Origin: Rugosibacter sp.
GTDB lineage: Bacteria > Pseudomonadota > Gammaproteobacteria > Burkholderiales > Rhodocyclaceae
Direction of reading: 5' to 3'
Assembly: GCA_004322535.1 (NCBI GenBank)
Contig: SCUZ01000066.1
Span: 1 to 45,877 of the forward strand
DNA length: 45,877 nucleotides
Shown: one piece after another, positions 1-10,364 of the stretch
How the letters are laid out: every line of letters begins with the position of its first letter
Numbering within the stretch: the first letter of the stretch is position 1
Notes under the pieces: model-generated
Told to the model about the DNA's origin: nothing
Databases searched by the model: none
The model's input: only the letters and a program-made list of their open reading frames with translations
Position numbers and translations under genes: made by a program

Positions 1-226
1 AACCTCTGGTGTACCGGTTGTGACGCCAGTCGCATCGCCGGGTAGCTAAGTTCGGAAGAGATAACCGCTGAAAGCATCTAAGCGGGAAACTCGCCTCAAG
101 ATGAGATATCCCGGGGATTCGATCCCCCTGAAGGGTCGTCCAAGACCAGGACGTTGATAGGCAGGGTGTGGAAGCGCAGCAATGCGTTAAGCTAACCTGT
201 ACTAATTGCCCGTGAGGCTTGACCCT
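1..226 (+). rRNA. rrl: 23S ribosomal RNA, 3' end (partial)
   Basis: The first ~226 bases are the highly conserved 3' end of 23S rRNA: the GGTAGCTAAGTTCGG block near 40, the GAAAGCATCTAAGCGGGAAAC block near 71-91, and the CTGTACTAATTGCCCGTGAGG tail near 197-216 just before the mature end. The 5' part of the gene lies outside the window. The exact 3' end is estimated by analogy with other 23S genes and could be off by a few bases. Confidence 0.97.
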
Positions 227-417
227 ATAACAGTAAGCTTCAGCACTGTTAGCGGTTCTGCACATTGAACCGTGCGGAGTGTCGCCAACATCAGTCGTTA
301 CAATGACAACCCCATTCATGTGCATTCAGCTGTCTTGTGATTTGTGCAAGCTTTTACTTCTTTCGAATCATGTGCGCCGGACCGGCTATTTAGCCAATTC
401 CCGCGCACCCCTTTTAA

Positions 418-533
418 GTCTGGTGTCCATAGCGAGGTGGAACCACCCCTTCCCTTCCCGAACAGGACCGTGAAACGCCTCTGCGCCAATGATATTGCAC
501 TTCACCGTGCGAGAAAGTAGGTCAACGCCAGAC
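418..533 (+). rRNA. rrf: 5S ribosomal RNA
   Basis: A ~116-base gene bounded by complementary ends, GTCTGGTG at 418-425 and CGCCAGAC at 526-533, which form helix I with one wobble pair. Internal 5S landmarks are CCATAGCGAG, TTCCCGAACAGGACCGTGAAAC and GAGAAAGTAGGTCA. It follows the 23S gene after a ~190-base spacer (227-417) in which I see no tRNA and no gene. Ends were set by the terminal helix. Confidence 0.96.
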
Positions 534-542
534 TCCCCTTGT

Positions 543-580
543 AAAACCCCCTCAAGCCCATAACTTGAGGGGGTTTTTTT
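543..580 (+). terminator. Rho-independent terminator of the rRNA operon
   Basis: Perfect inverted repeat AAAACCCCCTCAAG (543-556) / CTTGAGGGGGTTTT (564-577) with a 7-base loop, ending in a run of seven T. It lies ten bases after the 5S gene and is the expected end of the rRNA transcript. Confidence 0.95.
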
Positions 581-598
581 ATGTGCGAGTCGGGAGGC

Positions 599-625
599 TT
601 GTGCAGTTTCTGTTAATGGTAAAAT
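599..625 (+). promoter_or_regulatory. Possible promoter of accA
   Basis: TAAAAT at 620-625 resembles a -10 box. A weak -35-like TTGTGC lies at 599-604, with a short 15-base spacer. Transcription would start about 6-7 bases after the -10, at or next to the accA ATG at 632, so the message could be leaderless. No Shine-Dalgarno sequence is visible before accA, which fits, but the promoter call is by eye only. Confidence 0.35.
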
Positions 626-631
626 TGTGCA

Positions 632-1600
632 ATGAAAATTTCTTTCCTTGAGTTTGAGCAGCCTATTGCCGAAGTTGAATCAAAAATTGAGCAATTACGT
701 TTTGTTCAAGATGATTCTGCGGTAGATATTTCCGAAGAAATATCTAAGGTTGAGGCTAAAAGTAAAAAGCTAACCAAAGATATCTATGCGAAGTTAACGC
801 CGTGGCAGTGCGCCATGGTTGCTCGCCATCCTAATCGCCCTTATACCCTTGATTATTTGAGCAGCATATTTACTGATTTTGAAGAGTTGCATGGCGATCG
901 CAGCTCGGCCGAAGACGCTGCCATTGTTGGTGGTATGGCCAGATTTAATGGCCAGTCTTGTATGGTCATTGGCCACCAAAAAGGTAGAGATACCAAAGAA
1001 AAAATTACCCGTAACTTTGGTATGCCTCGTCCGGAAGGCTATCGTAAAGCGTTGCGATTAATGCGCATGGCTGAAAAATACCAGTTACCCATTTTTTCAT
1101 TTATTGATACTCCGGGAGCGTATCCTGGAATTAGTGCCGAGGAGCGAGGACAGTCGGAAGCTATTGGCCGCAATCTCTTGGTCATGGCTGAGCTTGAAGT
1201 GCCAATCATCGCAACAGTTATTGGTGAAGGGGGTTCTGGTGGGGCGTTAGCTATTGCTGTGGCAGATACGGTGATGATGCTGCAATACTCAACTTATGCT
1301 GTAATTTCTCCAGAAGGCTGTGCCTCTATTCTTTGGAAAAGCGCAGATCGTGCCGGTGATGCGGCAGATGCCATGGGAATAACTGCACAACGGTTGAAGT
1401 CACTAGGGCTGATTGATCGAATCATAAATGAGCCCCTTGGTGGAGCACATCGCGATCATGAAGAGGCCTCGAAAGCGCTGAAAATAAGCCTACAGGAGGA
1501 ATTAAGTCAATTGTCAAAATTATCTATTCCGGAGCTTGTCGAAAGGCGCTTCGAGCGGCTGATGAGCTATGGTCGATTCAAGGAACAAGTCGTTCAATAA
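632..1600 (+). CDS. accA: Acetyl-CoA carboxylase carboxyltransferase subunit alpha
   Basis: AccA pairs with AccD to move the carboxyl group from carboxybiotin to acetyl-CoA, giving malonyl-CoA for fatty-acid synthesis in the cytosol. The 322-residue length is normal. Family landmarks are the N-terminal [22 protein letters not shown], the [10 protein letters not shown] block, the glycine-rich [12 protein letters not shown] of the acyl-CoA/oxyanion site, [12 protein letters not shown] and the C-terminal [10 protein letters not shown]. The ATG at 632 gives the conserved family start, and an in-frame TAA lies four codons upstream, so no longer form is possible. No ribosome-binding site is evident. 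It is the first gene after the rRNA terminator, and tilS begins inside its 3' end. Confidence 0.97.
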   Translation: MKISFLEFEQPIAEVESKIEQLRFVQDDSAVDISEEISKVEAKSKKLTKDIYAKLTPWQCAMVARHPNRPYTLDYLSSIFTDFEELHGDRSSAEDAAIVGGMARFNGQSCMVIGHQKGRDTKEKITRNFGMPRPEGYRKALRLMRMAEKYQLPIFSFIDTPGAYPGISAEERGQSEAIGRNLLVMAELEVPIIATVIGEGGSGGALAIAVADTVMMLQYSTYAVISPEGCASILWKSADRAGDAADAMGITAQRLKSLGLIDRIINEPLGGAHRDHEEASKALKISLQEELSQLSKLSIPELVERRFERLMSYGRFKEQVVQ

Positions 1601-2537
1601 GGGAGTCGAGGCTACCCTGACGAGTATTCTGATTCGTCATGATCTAAAAGGCCAGGCTTTAACTGTTGCTTATTCGGGTGGCTTGGATTCAACTGTTTTA
1701 CTTTGCGCACTGAAGAGCATTGCACCTTTGCTGGATTTGCATCTCACCGCAGTTCATGTGCACCATGGGTTAAGCAAAAATGCAGACGAGTGGTCCGACC
1801 ACTGCGTGCAGACCTGTGCCCGGCTAGGTATTGATTTGTCTGTTATTGATGTCTTCGTTAAACCTGAGCTTGGCGAGGGAATTGAGGCAGCCGCAAGAAA
1901 AATACGGCTTGATGCCTTGTTGGCGCATTCCTCAGGGCGGGTATGTATGGCGCATCATGCAGATGATCAGGCAGAAACTGTTCTGCATAATTTGCTACGT
2001 GGGTCTGGCTTGAGAGGGGCCGGGGGTATTCCCGTGCTGCGCGGGCGCGTACTTCGCCCATTTCTCGAACTACCAAAAGAATCCCTGCTTGAGTATGCAG
2101 CAGAGCATCAATTGGAATGGGTGGAGGACGAGAGCAATAAAGATCGCTACTTCACGCGCAATTATTTACGCCACGAGGTTGTGCCTATCCTCAAGGCACG
2201 TTTTCCTAAAGCAGTGGAGCAGCTGTCTATTGCTGCAAGGCGATTTTCAGATGCCCAGGTTTTATTGGATGATCTGGCCCTGCTGGATTTAAAAAAAGAT
2301 CAGTTTTTGTTTCCTCTTGAAGCAAGTTTATTGCGTGAATTGACAGAAATTCGAGCGAGGAACTTGATGCGTTCGCTGTTAAGCGGTAATAAAGTTCAAT
2401 TGCCTGATGAGCGACGGCTCAATGAGTTTGTCCGGCAAGTCCGAACGGCATCGAATGATCGGCATCCGAGCATTGAAACGCCAACTTATCGACTGTGGGT
2501 TGTGGCAAGCGAGCTTCATTTTGCAAAGAAAGTTTAA
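1569..2537 (+). CDS. tilS: tRNA(Ile)-lysidine synthase, short form
   Basis: TilS attaches lysine to C34 of the CAU-anticodon isoleucine tRNA, using ATP, so that it reads AUA. The PP-loop SGGLDS (residues 36-41), the HHADDQAET signature and the RNYLRH motif of the N-terminal ATPase are all present. At 322 residues it is much shorter than E. coli TilS (about 430). It stops about where the middle domain ends, so the C-terminal substrate-binding domain appears to be missing, as in short forms such as that of Aquifex. Only 96 bases separate the stop from ndk. The ATG at 1569 overlaps accA by 32 bases. An in-frame CTG at 1617, after a GGGAG at 1601-1605, is a less likely start. Confidence 0.9.
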   Translation: MVDSRNKSFNKGVEATLTSILIRHDLKGQALTVAYSGGLDSTVLLCALKSIAPLLDLHLTAVHVHHGLSKNADEWSDHCVQTCARLGIDLSVIDVFVKPELGEGIEAAARKIRLDALLAHSSGRVCMAHHADDQAETVLHNLLRGSGLRGAGGIPVLRGRVLRPFLELPKESLLEYAAEHQLEWVEDESNKDRYFTRNYLRHEVVPILKARFPKAVEQLSIAARRFSDAQVLLDDLALLDLKKDQFLFPLEASLLRELTEIRARNLMRSLLSGNKVQLPDERRLNEFVRQVRTASNDRHPSIETPTYRLWVVASELHFAKKV

Positions 2538-2633
2538 ACACAGCAAAAGGCACTCGAAAGCCGCGGGAATGCCAGGAAATATGCGATAAAATAAGAAGTT
2601 ATTGTTGTTAATCACCCACCACTGGAGAATGTT

Positions 2634-3059
2634 ATGGCTGTAGAGCGTACCCTTTCAATTATCAAACCTGATGCAGTAGCCAAGAATGTAATCGGCGAGA
2701 TTTATTCCCGCTTTGAGAAGAACGGGCTGAGGGTCATTGCTGCCCGTATGCATCACCTGTCACGCCAAGAGGCGGAAGGTTTTTATGCCGTTCATAAAGC
2801 GCGCCCGTTTTTTAATGATCTCGTTTCATTCATGATTTCCGGTCCCGTCATGGTACAGGCACTCGAAGGTGAGAATGCTGTACTCAATCATCGGCAGTTG
2901 ATGGGTGCCACGGATCCCAAAAAGGCTGAGCCTGGCACCATTCGTGCCGATTTTGCTGACAGCATTGATGCCAATGCGGTGCATGGTTCGGATGCAGCTG
3001 AAACAGCTGCTGTTGAAATTGCCTATTTCTTCCCTGCGATGAGCGTTTACTCACGCTAA
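2634..3059 (+). CDS. ndk: Nucleoside diphosphate kinase
   Basis: Ndk balances NTP and dNTP pools by passing phosphate from ATP to nucleoside diphosphates through a phosphohistidine. The 141-residue length is standard. The start [12 protein letters not shown] and the active-site NAVHGSD with catalytic His117 are intact. GGAG at 2621-2624 lies at a good distance before the ATG. It opens the conserved ndk-rlmN-pilF-rodZ-ispG-hisS run, and rlmN starts six bases after its stop. An AT-rich stretch with TAAAAT at 2587-2592 might hold a promoter, but no convincing -35 is seen. Confidence 0.98.
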   Translation: MAVERTLSIIKPDAVAKNVIGEIYSRFEKNGLRVIAARMHHLSRQEAEGFYAVHKARPFFNDLVSFMISGPVMVQALEGENAVLNHRQLMGATDPKKAEPGTIRADFADSIDANAVHGSDAAETAAVEIAYFFPAMSVYSR

Positions 3060-3065
3060 TTTGTC

Positions 3066-4178
3066 ATGGCAGTTAATCTCCTCGATTTCGATGCAGAAAG
3101 TATGACGGCATGGTTTTCTCAGCAAGATGAGAAGCCTTTTCGTGCCCGTCAAGTTTTGCGCTGGATGCATCACTTTGGGGAGGGTGATTTTAACAAGATG
3201 AGCGATCTTGCAAAATCGCTCCGCGAGAAATTGCTGGCCCGTGCTACCGTCATGCCACCGCCGATTATTAGCGATCAATTATCTGACGATGGGACGCGCA
3301 AGTTCTTGTTCGATGTGGGTAATGGCAATGCGGTGGAAACAGTTTTCATTCCAGAAGGTCAGCGAGGTACGCTGTGTATTTCATCGCAAGCCGGTTGTGC
3401 GCTTGCCTGTGTATTTTGTTCTACCGGACGGCAGGGATTTAACCGAAATTTAACGACAGCTGAAATTATCGGCCAGGTATGGCAGGCAAATCGGGCCTTG
3501 GGCCATGATCCTGCGGGAGATCGCGTCATCAGCAATATCGTGATGATGGGTATGGGTGAGCCTTTGACTAATTTTGAAAACCTCATTCCTGCCTTGCAGC
3601 TCATGCTGGATGACAACGCCTATGGCTTATCGCGGCGACGGGTTACCGTTTCCACCTCAGGCATTGTTCCGGCAATGGATCGTCTGGCTCAGGTATGCCC
3701 TGTCGCGTTGGCGGTTTCTCTGCACGCGCCAACGGATGGTCTGCGTGACAAGTTGGTGCCTATCAATCGCAAGTATCCATTGGCTGAATTGCTAGCCGCA
3801 TGCCGACGCTATTTGCAGTATGCCCCGCGTGACTTTATAACCTTTGAATATGTCATGCTGGATGGCGTCAATGATCGCGATGAAGATGCGCGCGCCTTGC
3901 TGCATTTAGTGCGTGACGTGCCTTGTAAATTCAATCTGATTCCCTTTAATCCCTTTCCGAACTCCGGTTTTCGCCGCTCATCGGTTGACCGAGTACGCCG
4001 CTTTTCTTCTCTGCTAAGCGAAGGGGGTCTGGTGACTACAACGCGGAGAACGCGAGGCGATGATATTGATGCGGCATGCGGCCAGCTGGCCGGCAAGGTG
4101 CTGGATAAATCAAAGCGCACATTGCGCTCCGCAACGATCGCAGTGAGTGCTTTTCCAAAAACGGAGATAATTCAATGA
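3066..4178 (+). CDS. rlmN: Dual-specificity rRNA/tRNA adenine-C2 methyltransferase RlmN
   Basis: RlmN is a radical-SAM enzyme that makes 2-methyladenosine at 23S position 2503 and at position 37 of some tRNAs. The 4Fe-4S cluster cysteines are C111, C115 and C118 (CALACVFC). The two mechanistic cysteines match C104 (TLCISSQ) and C338 (DIDAACGQL). GMGEPLTNF and the AVSLHAP strand are also conserved. Length is 370 residues, normal for the family. Its stop overlaps the pilF start as ATGA, implying translational coupling. Confidence 0.97.
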   Translation: MAVNLLDFDAESMTAWFSQQDEKPFRARQVLRWMHHFGEGDFNKMSDLAKSLREKLLARATVMPPPIISDQLSDDGTRKFLFDVGNGNAVETVFIPEGQRGTLCISSQAGCALACVFCSTGRQGFNRNLTTAEIIGQVWQANRALGHDPAGDRVISNIVMMGMGEPLTNFENLIPALQLMLDDNAYGLSRRRVTVSTSGIVPAMDRLAQVCPVALAVSLHAPTDGLRDKLVPINRKYPLAELLAACRRYLQYAPRDFITFEYVMLDGVNDRDEDARALLHLVRDVPCKFNLIPFNPFPNSGFRRSSVDRVRRFSSLLSEGGLVTTTRRTRGDDIDAACGQLAGKVLDKSKRTLRSATIAVSAFPKTEIIQ

Positions 4179-4987
4179 GCGGGTTAAAGCATTTATTGTT
4201 GGGCACATTATTGGGCTCTCTCATTATGATTGCCGGGTGCACTGCAACAGGGACGAGTCCGGCGGCGATGGGAGAAGGCGCTGAGCAAGCAGTATCCGAG
4301 CGCGCACCAAGAAATGAAATCCAACAGCGCGCTAAAGTACATACTGAGCTTGGTTCGCTTTATTTGTTTGATGGCCGTGCGGCGGTTGCACTGGAAGAAG
4401 CGCGCATCGCGCTCTCTGCGGACCCGAGCTATGCCCCCGCTTACAACTTGCTTGGCCTCACTCACATGGCGCTCAACGAGCCGCACATGGCAGAAGAAAA
4501 CTTCGTAAAAGCACTGCGTTTAGCACCGGGCGACCCTGAAATAAATAATAATTTTGGCTGGTTTTTGTGCCAGAACGGTCGAGCGAAAGAAGCGATGGCT
4601 TATTTTGTGGCCTCAGCCAGAAACCCGCTTTACTCCACGCCGACCAAACCGAATACCAATGCCGGTATCTGTGCGATTCAGCTCAAGGACGACAAGGCCG
4701 CTGAAGGTTACTTGCTCGAGGCGTTACGCTTGGCACCGGACAATACTCAGGCCATGTTTTGGCTAAGTAACTTGTCTTACCGGCAGGGGCAGTATGCTGA
4801 GGCTAAGCGGTGGATGTCCGAGATTGAAAGGATTCATGAGCTGAACGCAGAACTCACGTGGTTATCTTTGCGTATTGAGCGAAAATTAGGCAATCGCGAA
4901 GCGGAAGCCCGCCTCGCAGGGCGGCTGCGTAAACGTTTTGCAAACTCTCCTGAGCAGCGACTGCTTGCCCAAGGGGTGTACGAATGA
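4175..4987 (+). CDS. pilF: Type IV pilus assembly lipoprotein PilF/PilW
   Basis: This is the pilotin-type lipoprotein that helps the PilQ secretin reach and assemble in the outer membrane for type IV pili. The first 21 residues form a lipoprotein signal with lipobox IAGC (Cys22). The rest is tetratricopeptide-like helical repeat from about residue 47 to the end, including [19 protein letters not shown] and the [13 protein letters not shown] repeat typical of PilF. Length is 270 residues. It overlaps rlmN and rodZ by ATGA at both ends. No other pilus gene is in the window. The position between rlmN and rodZ is a conserved one. Confidence 0.9.
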   Translation: MSGLKHLLLGTLLGSLIMIAGCTATGTSPAAMGEGAEQAVSERAPRNEIQQRAKVHTELGSLYLFDGRAAVALEEARIALSADPSYAPAYNLLGLTHMALNEPHMAEENFVKALRLAPGDPEINNNFGWFLCQNGRAKEAMAYFVASARNPLYSTPTKPNTNAGICAIQLKDDKAAEGYLLEALRLAPDNTQAMFWLSNLSYRQGQYAEAKRWMSEIERIHELNAELTWLSLRIERKLGNREAEARLAGRLRKRFANSPEQRLLAQGVYE

Positions 4988-5919
4988 GTGAAGGTTTGCC
5001 GCAGCCGCCATTGACTGATATTTCCACTGCAGATGTTTCCGCAGGAGGGTGGTTGCCGGGCGCTGTATTGCGTGCGGAACGAGAAAGCCGTGGTTTAACG
5101 ATGGAGGCCGTTGTCCAGGCGACACGCTTTAGTGTGCGGCAGGTTGATGCATTGGAACGGGATGACTATGCCAGCTTGCCGGGCATGACTACTGTACGGG
5201 GTTTTGTGCGGAGTTATGCCAAATACCTTCAACTGGATGTTACGCCTTTGCTGGATGCACTTGATTCGGTCGCGCCGCTATCCCTGCCGGAAGTTCGTCG
5301 GCCGGCCAATATGGGAGAGGCCAAGCCCAGGATAAGTGCGCTACGGCGTGCGGCGACCTATTTTTTCGTGGTATGTGTTGCGACTATCTTGATGTTGACA
5401 GTTTATGGCTATGTGATACAGCAAGCACCGCAATCAATGCCGTTAGCGCTGAATTCGCTACAAAATAATCAGTCTGTTCAAGTTCTGCCGACCATGCCAA
5501 CCGATAGTCCTTCGGCTGTCTCTGCGGGGCCGTCTGTCGAGTCAGCGACACTCGTACCGCTAGCTGACTCTGGGTCAGCTGTGGTGGGCGTTCCCGCCAC
5601 AAGTGCTGTTTTGCCGGCCGCGGTGAAAGACATTCCCGCTGGGATGGCAGGTAATCCAGCTGTCGTCGCAGTTTTACCCCCAGTGCCAGCTTTAAGCGTG
5701 ACGTTTGATGGTTCGTCATGGATTGAGGCTCGCGATGCCACGCAGAAGGTGGTTTTAAGCGGGGAATTTTCTGCAGGTGTGATTCAAAAAGTCGAGGGCA
5801 AGCCGCCATTTCAGCTGTGGGTGGGCAAGGCTTCTGCCGTGCGTGTGTTTTCCGGTGAGCGCAGCATTGATTTGCAGCCCTTTACCCGTGCTGGCGTGGC
5901 GAGACTGACCGTCGAATGA
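4984..5919 (+). CDS. rodZ: RodZ-like cell-shape protein (HTH plus DUF4115)
   Basis: RodZ links MreB filaments to the membrane and the elongation machinery. The domain order fits: an N-terminal cytoplasmic helix-turn-helix of the Cro/C1 type (about residues 20-85, [20 protein letters not shown] then [12 protein letters not shown]), one membrane helix (about 122-145), a Pro/Ala/Ser/Val-rich periplasmic linker, and a C-terminal DUF4115 domain (about 238-311). Length is 311 residues. It overlaps pilF and ispG by ATGA. The same protein is often annotated simply as a helix-turn-helix or DUF4115 protein. Confidence 0.88.
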   Translation: MSEGLPQPPLTDISTADVSAGGWLPGAVLRAERESRGLTMEAVVQATRFSVRQVDALERDDYASLPGMTTVRGFVRSYAKYLQLDVTPLLDALDSVAPLSLPEVRRPANMGEAKPRISALRRAATYFFVVCVATILMLTVYGYVIQQAPQSMPLALNSLQNNQSVQVLPTMPTDSPSAVSAGPSVESATLVPLADSGSAVVGVPATSAVLPAAVKDIPAGMAGNPAVVAVLPPVPALSVTFDGSSWIEARDATQKVVLSGEFSAGVIQKVEGKPPFQLWVGKASAVRVFSGERSIDLQPFTRAGVARLTVE

Positions 5920-7154
5920 GCGCAGCACAACCACTCCATTTTCCGCGACGCATGTCTCGGCATGTCCACGTTGGAAAAGTCGGCGTTGGTGGCACGGCGC
6001 CGATTGTCGTTCAATCGATGACCAATACCGATACCCAAGATGTATTCGCAACCGCGATGCAGGTGGCGCAGCTCGCGCGTGCTGGTTCTGAGCTGGTGCG
6101 CATTACGGTGAATACGCGCGAGGCAGCTGCGGCCGTACCGAAAATTCGCGAACGGCTTGCGCAACTGAATGTGGATGTCCCCTTGATTGGCGATTTCCAT
6201 TTCAACGGGCATAAATTGCTCACGGAATATCCGGCCTGTGCAGAAAGTCTGGCAAAGTTGCGCATTAATCCGGGTAATGTAGGCAAAGGGTTGAAGCGTG
6301 ATGAGCAGTTTGCTCAGCTGATCGAGATTGCCTGCCGCTTTGATAAACCCATTCGCATTGGTGTGAATTGGGGGAGCCTGGATCAAGCACTGCTTGCTCG
6401 CATCATGGACGAAAATGCGCGCCGCGCTGAACCTAAAAACGCCGTTGAAATCATGCGTGAAGCGATGGTAGCTTCCGCTCTGGAATCCGCTGTCCAAGCG
6501 GAATCCCTGGGACTGGCGGGCGATCATATTATTTTGTCGTGCAAAGTTTCTGGCGTGCAAGACTTGATTGCCGTTTATCGCGACTTGGCTAGGCAGTGCG
6601 ATTACCCGCTGCACCTGGGATTGACCGAAGCGGGCATGGGCAGCAAAGGCATTGTGGCTTCGACTGCTGCATTAGCAGTGTTGTTGCAAGAAGGCATAGG
6701 TGACACGCTGCGCGTTTCACTAACGCCCGAACCCAACGGCGACCGCACGCGCGAAGTGATCGTTGCCCAGGAGATTCTGCAAACCATGGGGCTGCGTGCT
6801 TTCACTCCTTTGGTCGCAGCTTGCCCGGGATGTGGACGCACCACCAGTACGGTATTTCAAGCGCTGGCGCAGGACATCCAAACCCATGTGCGCAAGCGCA
6901 TGCCGGACTGGAAGATGCAGCGTATCGGCGTGGAAAACATGACGCTCGCGGTGATGGGCTGTATCGTCAATGGCCCGGGCGAGAGCAAACAAGCCAATAT
7001 CGGCATCTCCCTTCCCGGTACGGGCGAAGATCCCGTAGCACCCGTCTATATCGATGGCGAGCGCGTCGTGACGCTGCGCGGCGAAAATATCGCGGCTGAG
7101 TTTCGGCAACTGGTTGATGACTATGTTGCACGTACCTATCCCCCGCGCATCTGA
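5916..7154 (+). CDS. ispG: 4-hydroxy-3-methylbut-2-enyl diphosphate synthase (flavodoxin)
   Basis: IspG converts MEcPP to HMBPP in the non-mevalonate isoprenoid pathway using a 4Fe-4S cluster. Ligands C303, C306 (CPGCGR) and C349 ([10 protein letters not shown]) plus Glu356 are all present. The TIM-barrel half carries VQSMTNTDT and [10 protein letters not shown]. Length is 412 residues, in the longer proteobacterial range. The segment K21 to A28 (KVGVGGTA) is encoded by one copy of the dispersed DNA motif at 5975-5999. The protein alignment needs no insertion there. hisS follows after nine bases. Confidence 0.97.
   Translation: MSAAQPLHFPRRMSRHVHVGKVGVGGTAPIVVQSMTNTDTQDVFATAMQVAQLARAGSELVRITVNTREAAAAVPKIRERLAQLNVDVPLIGDFHFNGHKLLTEYPACAESLAKLRINPGNVGKGLKRDEQFAQLIEIACRFDKPIRIGVNWGSLDQALLARIMDENARRAEPKNAVEIMREAMVASALESAVQAESLGLAGDHIILSCKVSGVQDLIAVYRDLARQCDYPLHLGLTEAGMGSKGIVASTAALAVLLQEGIGDTLRVSLTPEPNGDRTREVIVAQEILQTMGLRAFTPLVAACPGCGRTTSTVFQALAQDIQTHVRKRMPDWKMQRIGVENMTLAVMGCIVNGPGESKQANIGISLPGTGEDPVAPVYIDGERVVTLRGENIAAEFRQLVDDYVARTYPPRI
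5975..5999 (+). repeat. Dispersed 25-bp motif, copy 1 (ispG)
   Basis: Carries AAAAGTCGGCGTTGG and ends in ACGGCG. It differs from the consensus of all copies at 3 of 25 positions. It lies in frame inside ispG and encodes KVGVGGTA, with the first A being the third base of the previous codon. Confidence 0.8.
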
Positions 7155-7163
7155 AATCGAACG

Positions 7164-8507
7164 ATGAGCCAGACCCTGCAAGCCATTCGTGGCATGAACG
7201 ATATATTGCCCGCAGACGCCGAGCTGTGGGAGCAGTTTGAAGAGACGATACGCGACTGGCTGCGTGCCTATGGCTACCGGCCCATTCGCATGCCGATGGT
7301 CGAACCGACGGGGCTGTTTCATCGTGCCATTGGTGAAGTCACTGACATTGTTGAAAAGGAAATGTATTCCTTCGTCGATGCACTCAATGGCGAGCAACTC
7401 ACGTTGCGTCCCGAGGGCACGGCCTCCTGTGTGCGGGCGGCGATACAGCATAATTTGTTGTACGAGGGCCCCAAACGCTTGTGGTACATGGGCCCCATGT
7501 TTCGGCATGAGCGCCCGCAAAAAGGCCGTTATCGCCAATTTCATCAAGTGGGCGTCGAAGCCATGGGGTTTGCTGGCCCGGATATTGACGCTGAGCAAAT
7601 TGCGATGTGCGCAAGGCTGTGGGATGACCTTGGCTTGCAAGGCATTCGTCTGGAAATTAACTCATTGGGGCAGAGCGAAGAGCGTGCGCGGCATCGTGCC
7701 GATCTGATTGCTTATTTTTCCGGTCATGCGGCGTTGCTGGATGCGGACGCACAGCGGCGCTTGCACACTAACCCGCTGCGCATTCTGGATACGAAAAATC
7801 CGGCGATGCAGGATTTGGTTAGTGGCGCACCGCGGCTGCTCGATTATCTCGGCGAAGCATCGCTCAAGCATTTTGAGGGCGTGCAGCAACTGCTTAAAGA
7901 TGTCGCCATTCCCTACCGCATTAACCCGCGCCTGGTGCGCGGGCTGGATTATTACAATGGTACCGTGTTCGAGTGGGTCACCGATGAGCTGGGTGCGCAG
8001 GGTACGGTCTGTGCGGGCGGACGCTATGACGGCCTGCTTGAACAACTCGGCGGCAAGTCGACACCCGCCTGTGGGTTTGCCATGGGCATTGAGCGCCTGT
8101 TGGCGTTGTGGCAGGATCAGGGCCATCGGCATGAAACGCCGGCGCCTGACGCATATCTGGTGCATCAAGGTGAGGCGGCTGGGCGATTTGCGTTCCGCAT
8201 CGCCGAACACTTGCGCAGTAGCGGCTATGCTATTCAGCTACATTGTGGCGGGGGCAGTTTTAAATCACAAATGAAAAAAGCCGATGCTTCTGGCGCGCCG
8301 TTAGCGCTAATAGTCGGCGATGATGAGGCGGCGGCAAATGCCGTGAGCGTCAAACAATTGCGTGAACCTATGGCTTCTTTAGCGGCCTCTGCCCTGCCGC
8401 CCGTTTCACAGGTACGTGTGCATTTTGATGAGCTTGCCGATCACCTAGGCGAAGTTCTTTTTACGACGGAAGACGATTTTACGGAAAACAATCATGGCAA
8501 CTTATGA
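7164..8507 (+). CDS. hisS: Histidine--tRNA ligase
   Basis: HisRS charges tRNA-His. Class II motifs are in place: N-terminal IRGMNDILP, motif 2 [18 protein letters not shown], the histidine-specific [13 protein letters not shown] and motif 3 [10 protein letters not shown]. The C-terminal anticodon-binding domain covers roughly residues 330-435. Length is 447 residues. The last 14 bases overlap the start of yfgM. A weak match to the dispersed DNA motif covers the codons for IVGDDEAA around residue 383. Confidence 0.98.
   Translation: MSQTLQAIRGMNDILPADAELWEQFEETIRDWLRAYGYRPIRMPMVEPTGLFHRAIGEVTDIVEKEMYSFVDALNGEQLTLRPEGTASCVRAAIQHNLLYEGPKRLWYMGPMFRHERPQKGRYRQFHQVGVEAMGFAGPDIDAEQIAMCARLWDDLGLQGIRLEINSLGQSEERARHRADLIAYFSGHAALLDADAQRRLHTNPLRILDTKNPAMQDLVSGAPRLLDYLGEASLKHFEGVQQLLKDVAIPYRINPRLVRGLDYYNGTVFEWVTDELGAQGTVCAGGRYDGLLEQLGGKSTPACGFAMGIERLLALWQDQGHRHETPAPDAYLVHQGEAAGRFAFRIAEHLRSSGYAIQLHCGGGSFKSQMKKADASGAPLALIVGDDEAAANAVSVKQLREPMASLAASALPPVSQVRVHFDELADHLGEVLFTTEDDFTENNHGNL
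8309..8333 (+). repeat. Weak match to the dispersed motif (hisS)
   Basis: Shares AGTCGGCG and the GCGGCG end, about 20 of 25 positions, in the same codon frame as the ispG, queA, secF, arnB and phoH copies. The encoded residues IVGDDEAA fit the normal HisRS anticodon domain, so this may be chance or a decayed copy. Confidence 0.35.
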
Positions 8508-9159
8508 TCTTGAAGAGCAGGAACAACTCGCTGAACTGAAAACCTGGTGGCAGCAATACGGCAACCGCATTACTAGCATTGCCGTGGCGCTCGCGCTGGC
8601 GGTAGCAGCCTGGCAAGGGTGGCAGTGGTGGCAGCACCAACAATCTGCTAAAGCGTCAGCGATTTATTCTGGCTTGCAGCAAGCGGCCGAACAAAAAGAT
8701 ACGAAACGGGTAAAAGAGTTGGCTGGCGAGTTGATCGAAAAGTATTCTGGCACCAGCTATGCCGGCATGGGTGCGCTGATTGCGGCACGTATTCAGGTCG
8801 ATCAAGGCGATTCTAAAAATGCGCGTGTACAGCTGGCCTGGGCGGCCGACCACGCAAACGACATCGGCCTGCGTGCATTGGCGCGCCTGCGGTTGGCCAC
8901 GGTTCTGCTCGACGAAAAGTCTTACGATGAAGCGCTTAAGCAGCTGGTTGTTGAACCGCCTGCGCCTTTCGCCGCGCGCTATGCGGATGTTCGCGGCGAT
9001 ATCTATGTTGCCCAAGGCAAACCTGCCGAGGCAGCCAAGTCGTATGACGATGCGCTAGCCAGGATCGATGCGGCGGCAAAAGCCGAGGAGGTTGCGCGGC
9101 ATCAGGCTTATCGCGAGCTGGTACAAACCAAACGTGATGCACTGGGAGTTTCTCAATGA
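8494..9159 (+). CDS. yfgM: YfgM-family membrane-anchored TPR protein
   Basis: YfgM is an inner-membrane protein with a periplasmic tetratricopeptide domain, reported in E. coli to work with PpiD at the SecYEG translocon. The sequence fits: an acidic start ([15 protein letters not shown]), one membrane helix at about residues 24-46, then about 170 residues of Ala-rich helical repeats. Length is 221 residues. It overlaps hisS by 14 bases and bamB by ATGA. The hisS-yfgM-bamB-der order is the conserved proteobacterial arrangement. Confidence 0.92.
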   Translation: MATYDLEEQEQLAELKTWWQQYGNRITSIAVALALAVAAWQGWQWWQHQQSAKASAIYSGLQQAAEQKDTKRVKELAGELIEKYSGTSYAGMGALIAARIQVDQGDSKNARVQLAWAADHANDIGLRALARLRLATVLLDEKSYDEALKQLVVEPPAPFAARYADVRGDIYVAQGKPAEAAKSYDDALARIDAAAKAEEVARHQAYRELVQTKRDALGVSQ

Positions 9160-10361
9160 GGGCATTCTTGAAGCCCTTGCGCTGGTTTGGGCAGATTGGA
9201 TCATTGAGTCGCTGGCCCGTATTGGGGTTCGGTGCCACGCTTTTGTTGAGTGGCTGTGTTTCGCTGGATAGTCTGAACAGGCTGAATCCCTTTGATAGCA
9301 GTGCCCCCAAAGTGAAATTAAAAGAGCTGCCTGCGCTTGATTTCAAGGCGGATCCGCGCAACCTTTGGCAGGCAAACATTGGCAATGCGAGTAGTTATAG
9401 CTTGGCCCCGGCGGTGGTTGCGGGGAGTGTTTATGCCGCTGCCGCCGATGGCAGCCTGGCGCGGTTTGATGAAGGTAAGCAAGTTTGGCGCGTGGCAACG
9501 GGGCAGACCATATCGGGTGGTGTTGGCACCGATGGGAAATTAGTTGTGGTCGGTACGGCTAAAGGCGAGGTGCTGGCGTTTGATGCAGTTTCAGGTAAGG
9601 AATCCTGGAAGGTTCGCGTGAGCTCGGAAGTGTTAGCTCCGCCTTCATTGGCGGATGGCCTGGTGATCGTGCGTTCGGGCGACTCGCGCGTGGTTGGCCT
9701 GGAGGCCGCCGACGGCAAGCGCCGCTGGATGTATCAGCGGAATATTCCTGCGCTGTTATTGCGCTCATATGCCAGTGCGCTGAATACGGGAAAGCTAACC
9801 TATGTTGGGTTTCCAGGGGGCAAGCTCGTGGCGCTGGCTAATACCAACGGTGCCGCTGCATGGGAAGCCACTGTGGCGACACCGAAAGGGGCCACTGAGT
9901 TAGAGCGCATCACGGACGTGATGAGTGCTCCCGTGATGGAAGGTAATGCTGTGTGCGCGGTTGCCTATCAGGGCCGGGTCGCTTGCTTTGACGCCAGTAG
10001 CGGCAATAACTTGTGGTCGCGTGAGATGTCGTCCATTGCTGGCCTGGACATGGACAGCAAACAGGTGTACATCACCGATACGAAAGGCTTGGTGTCTGCG
10101 CTGGATAAAGACAGCGGAGCGAGTGTCTGGCAGCTCGACAAGCTGGTGACACGCAGCCCCACTCGGCCATTGGCCTTGGGTGAGGTCGTTATTGTGGCCG
10201 ATAGCCAGGGTTTAGTACATGCATTGCGCAGTGATAACGGCAACCTTGTGGGCCGGACAAAAACAGATGGGAGCGCGATTCGTACGGATCCTGTGCGCTC
10301 TTCTACCGGGTTTGTGGTGCAAACGATTAATGGGGGTATTTATGCCATGGCGGTACGTTAA
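9156..10361 (+). CDS. bamB: Outer-membrane assembly lipoprotein BamB
   Basis: BamB is the beta-propeller lipoprotein of the BAM complex that folds outer-membrane proteins. A lipoprotein signal runs to lipobox LSGC (Cys34). The rest shows repeated PQQ-type blades such as ARFDEGKQVWRVATG, LAFDAVSGKESWKV, VALANTNGAAAWEA and CFDASSGNNLWSR. Length is 401 residues. It overlaps yfgM by ATGA and lies three bases before der. Confidence 0.95.
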   Translation: MRAFLKPLRWFGQIGSLSRWPVLGFGATLLLSGCVSLDSLNRLNPFDSSAPKVKLKELPALDFKADPRNLWQANIGNASSYSLAPAVVAGSVYAAAADGSLARFDEGKQVWRVATGQTISGGVGTDGKLVVVGTAKGEVLAFDAVSGKESWKVRVSSEVLAPPSLADGLVIVRSGDSRVVGLEAADGKRRWMYQRNIPALLLRSYASALNTGKLTYVGFPGGKLVALANTNGAAAWEATVATPKGATELERITDVMSAPVMEGNAVCAVAYQGRVACFDASSGNNLWSREMSSIAGLDMDSKQVYITDTKGLVSALDKDSGASVWQLDKLVTRSPTRPLALGEVVIVADSQGLVHALRSDNGNLVGRTKTDGSAIRTDPVRSSTGFVVQTINGGIYAMAVR

Positions 10362-10364
10362 TCG

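Noticed and set aside
279-473. A 64-codon reading frame across the 23S-5S spacer and the 5S gene
   Set aside because: It runs into the 5S rRNA gene, has no ribosome site and no recognisable product.
5811-6614. A long minus-strand reading frame opposite rodZ and ispG
   Set aside because: It is fully antisense to well-supported genes and its product looks like reverse reading of GC-biased codons.
6720-7640. A 306-codon minus-strand reading frame opposite ispG and hisS
   Set aside because: It spans two certain genes on the other strand and has no family features.
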